Assembly: GCF_000340215.1 (NCBI RefSeq)
Contig: NW_006921539.1
Coordinates: 312,471-376,470, forward strand
Source: Pseudocercospora fijiensis CIRAD86
Taxonomy: Eukaryota; Ascomycota; Dothideomycetes; Mycosphaerellales; Mycosphaerellaceae
Length of the DNA: 64,000 nucleotides
Direction of reading: 5' to 3'
The notes below the pieces were generated by a model that was not told the DNA's origin, did not search any database, and saw only the letters and a list, made by a program, of their open reading frames with translations. The number at the start of each line of letters is the position of its first letter. The first letter of the stretch is position 1. Shown here piece by piece: positions 63,764 through 64,000 of the stretch. A program made the position numbers and the translations under genes.

Positions 63764-64000
63764 TCACTCCTTTGGCGCCAAGATACCCTGTAAGACTGAG
63801 TCAGTATACAAATCGACGCATAGGTAGTCATCGACAATTGAGAGCAATCTGACCTTATTCACCGCTTCAGCATTGACTCGCATACGTCTTGTCGGTTCTT
63901 CTCCAAGCCACTGGGGTTGCATGGCATAGAAGCTGTCTTCGAATTCCCAGCCATCGCCGCCTTCGATGTAGTATGCCTTGCCGTTCATGGATTCGGACAT
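63764..64000 (-). CDS. Short-chain dehydrogenase/reductase, 3' part only
   Basis: The gene runs off the right edge of the window. The last part of the reading frame gives NGKAYYIEGGDGWEFEDSFY and WLGEEPTRRMRVNAEAVNK, then a 66-bp intron (63,788-63,853; donor GTCAGA, acceptor ACAG) and a final exon GILAPKE. This matches the C-terminus of a fungal SDR group related to 15-hydroxyprostaglandin dehydrogenase, which has NGKAxYIEGG, WLGEEPTRRMRVNAE and KGALxPK. The catalytic Tyr-Lys and the cofactor-binding Gly-rich loop lie outside the window. Without the splice the frame stays open to the same stop, so splicing is inferred from the family pattern. Confidence 0.7.
   Translation of the reverse strand: MSESMNGKAYYIEGGDGWEFEDSFYAMQPQWLGEEPTRRMRVNAEAVNKVRLLSIVDDYLCVDLYTDSVLQGILAPKE

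Noticed and set aside
1..64000. Secondary-metabolite gene cluster
   Set aside because: No polyketide synthase, peptide synthetase or terpene cyclase is present; the oxidoreductases and methyltransferases are scattered and unrelated.

Overview
The window looks like part of a chromosome from a filamentous ascomycete (Pezizomycotina, most likely a dothideomycete). The support is short spliceosomal introns (49-91 bp in the resolved genes) with GTAAGT-type donors and CTAAC-type branch sites, fungal-only families (HET domain, Zn2Cys6 regulator, Msb1/Mug8, GxGYxYP, DUF6914-like), and a strong repeat-induced point mutation (RIP) signature in transposons. No rRNA, tRNA or CRISPR array was seen.

Region 1 (1-14,715) is a block of dead transposons. 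CA and TG are scarce, TA is very abundant and CG is kept, as expected when CpA is converted to TpA on both strands. It holds a Plavaka (CACTA-like) transposase relic (about 1-4,740), a palindromic GATC-rich repeat (about 4,921-5,092), an unclassified RIP-affected stretch with a hairpin minisatellite (6,590-6,980), and a Helitron relic with Rep and PIF1-type helicase remains (about 7,080-14,715). The signature stops within tens of bases near 14,716.

Region 2 (15,000-50,766) is ordinary gene-rich euchromatin: a small acidic secreted protein, a secreted GxGYxYP protein, a CoA-binding protein divergent from a HIT hydrolase, a large kinase-like protein, a Cdc4-type myosin light chain, an EFM6-like methyltransferase, an APH-like kinase, a long-chain acyl-CoA synthetase, orotate phosphoribosyltransferase, a HET protein with a broken N-terminus, an MDR oxidoreductase, a dUTPase gene lacking motif 2, a coiled-coil protein, a SAM methyltransferase and an Msb1/Mug8 protein.

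Region 3 (50,770-54,138) is a complete PIF/Harbinger DNA transposon with near-perfect terminal inverted repeats, an intact DDE transposase and a companion ORF broken by TAG/TAA stops.

Region 4 (54,139-64,000) holds a Dal81/TamA-like Zn2Cys6 regulator, a flavodoxin-fold quinone reductase (Pst2/Alt a 7 family), a GPATCH11-like protein, ORC3, a frameshifted membrane-protein gene and the 3' end of a short-chain dehydrogenase.

The most interesting signal is in the quinone reductase gene. Its stop is TGA followed by CTA, the best known leaky-stop context. The frame then stays open for 61 codons and ends in a CaaX-like CTVA, which suggests a minor isoform carrying a lipid anchor. Neighbouring genes are individually regulated eukaryotic genes rather than an operon, and no gene cluster for a single pathway is evident.
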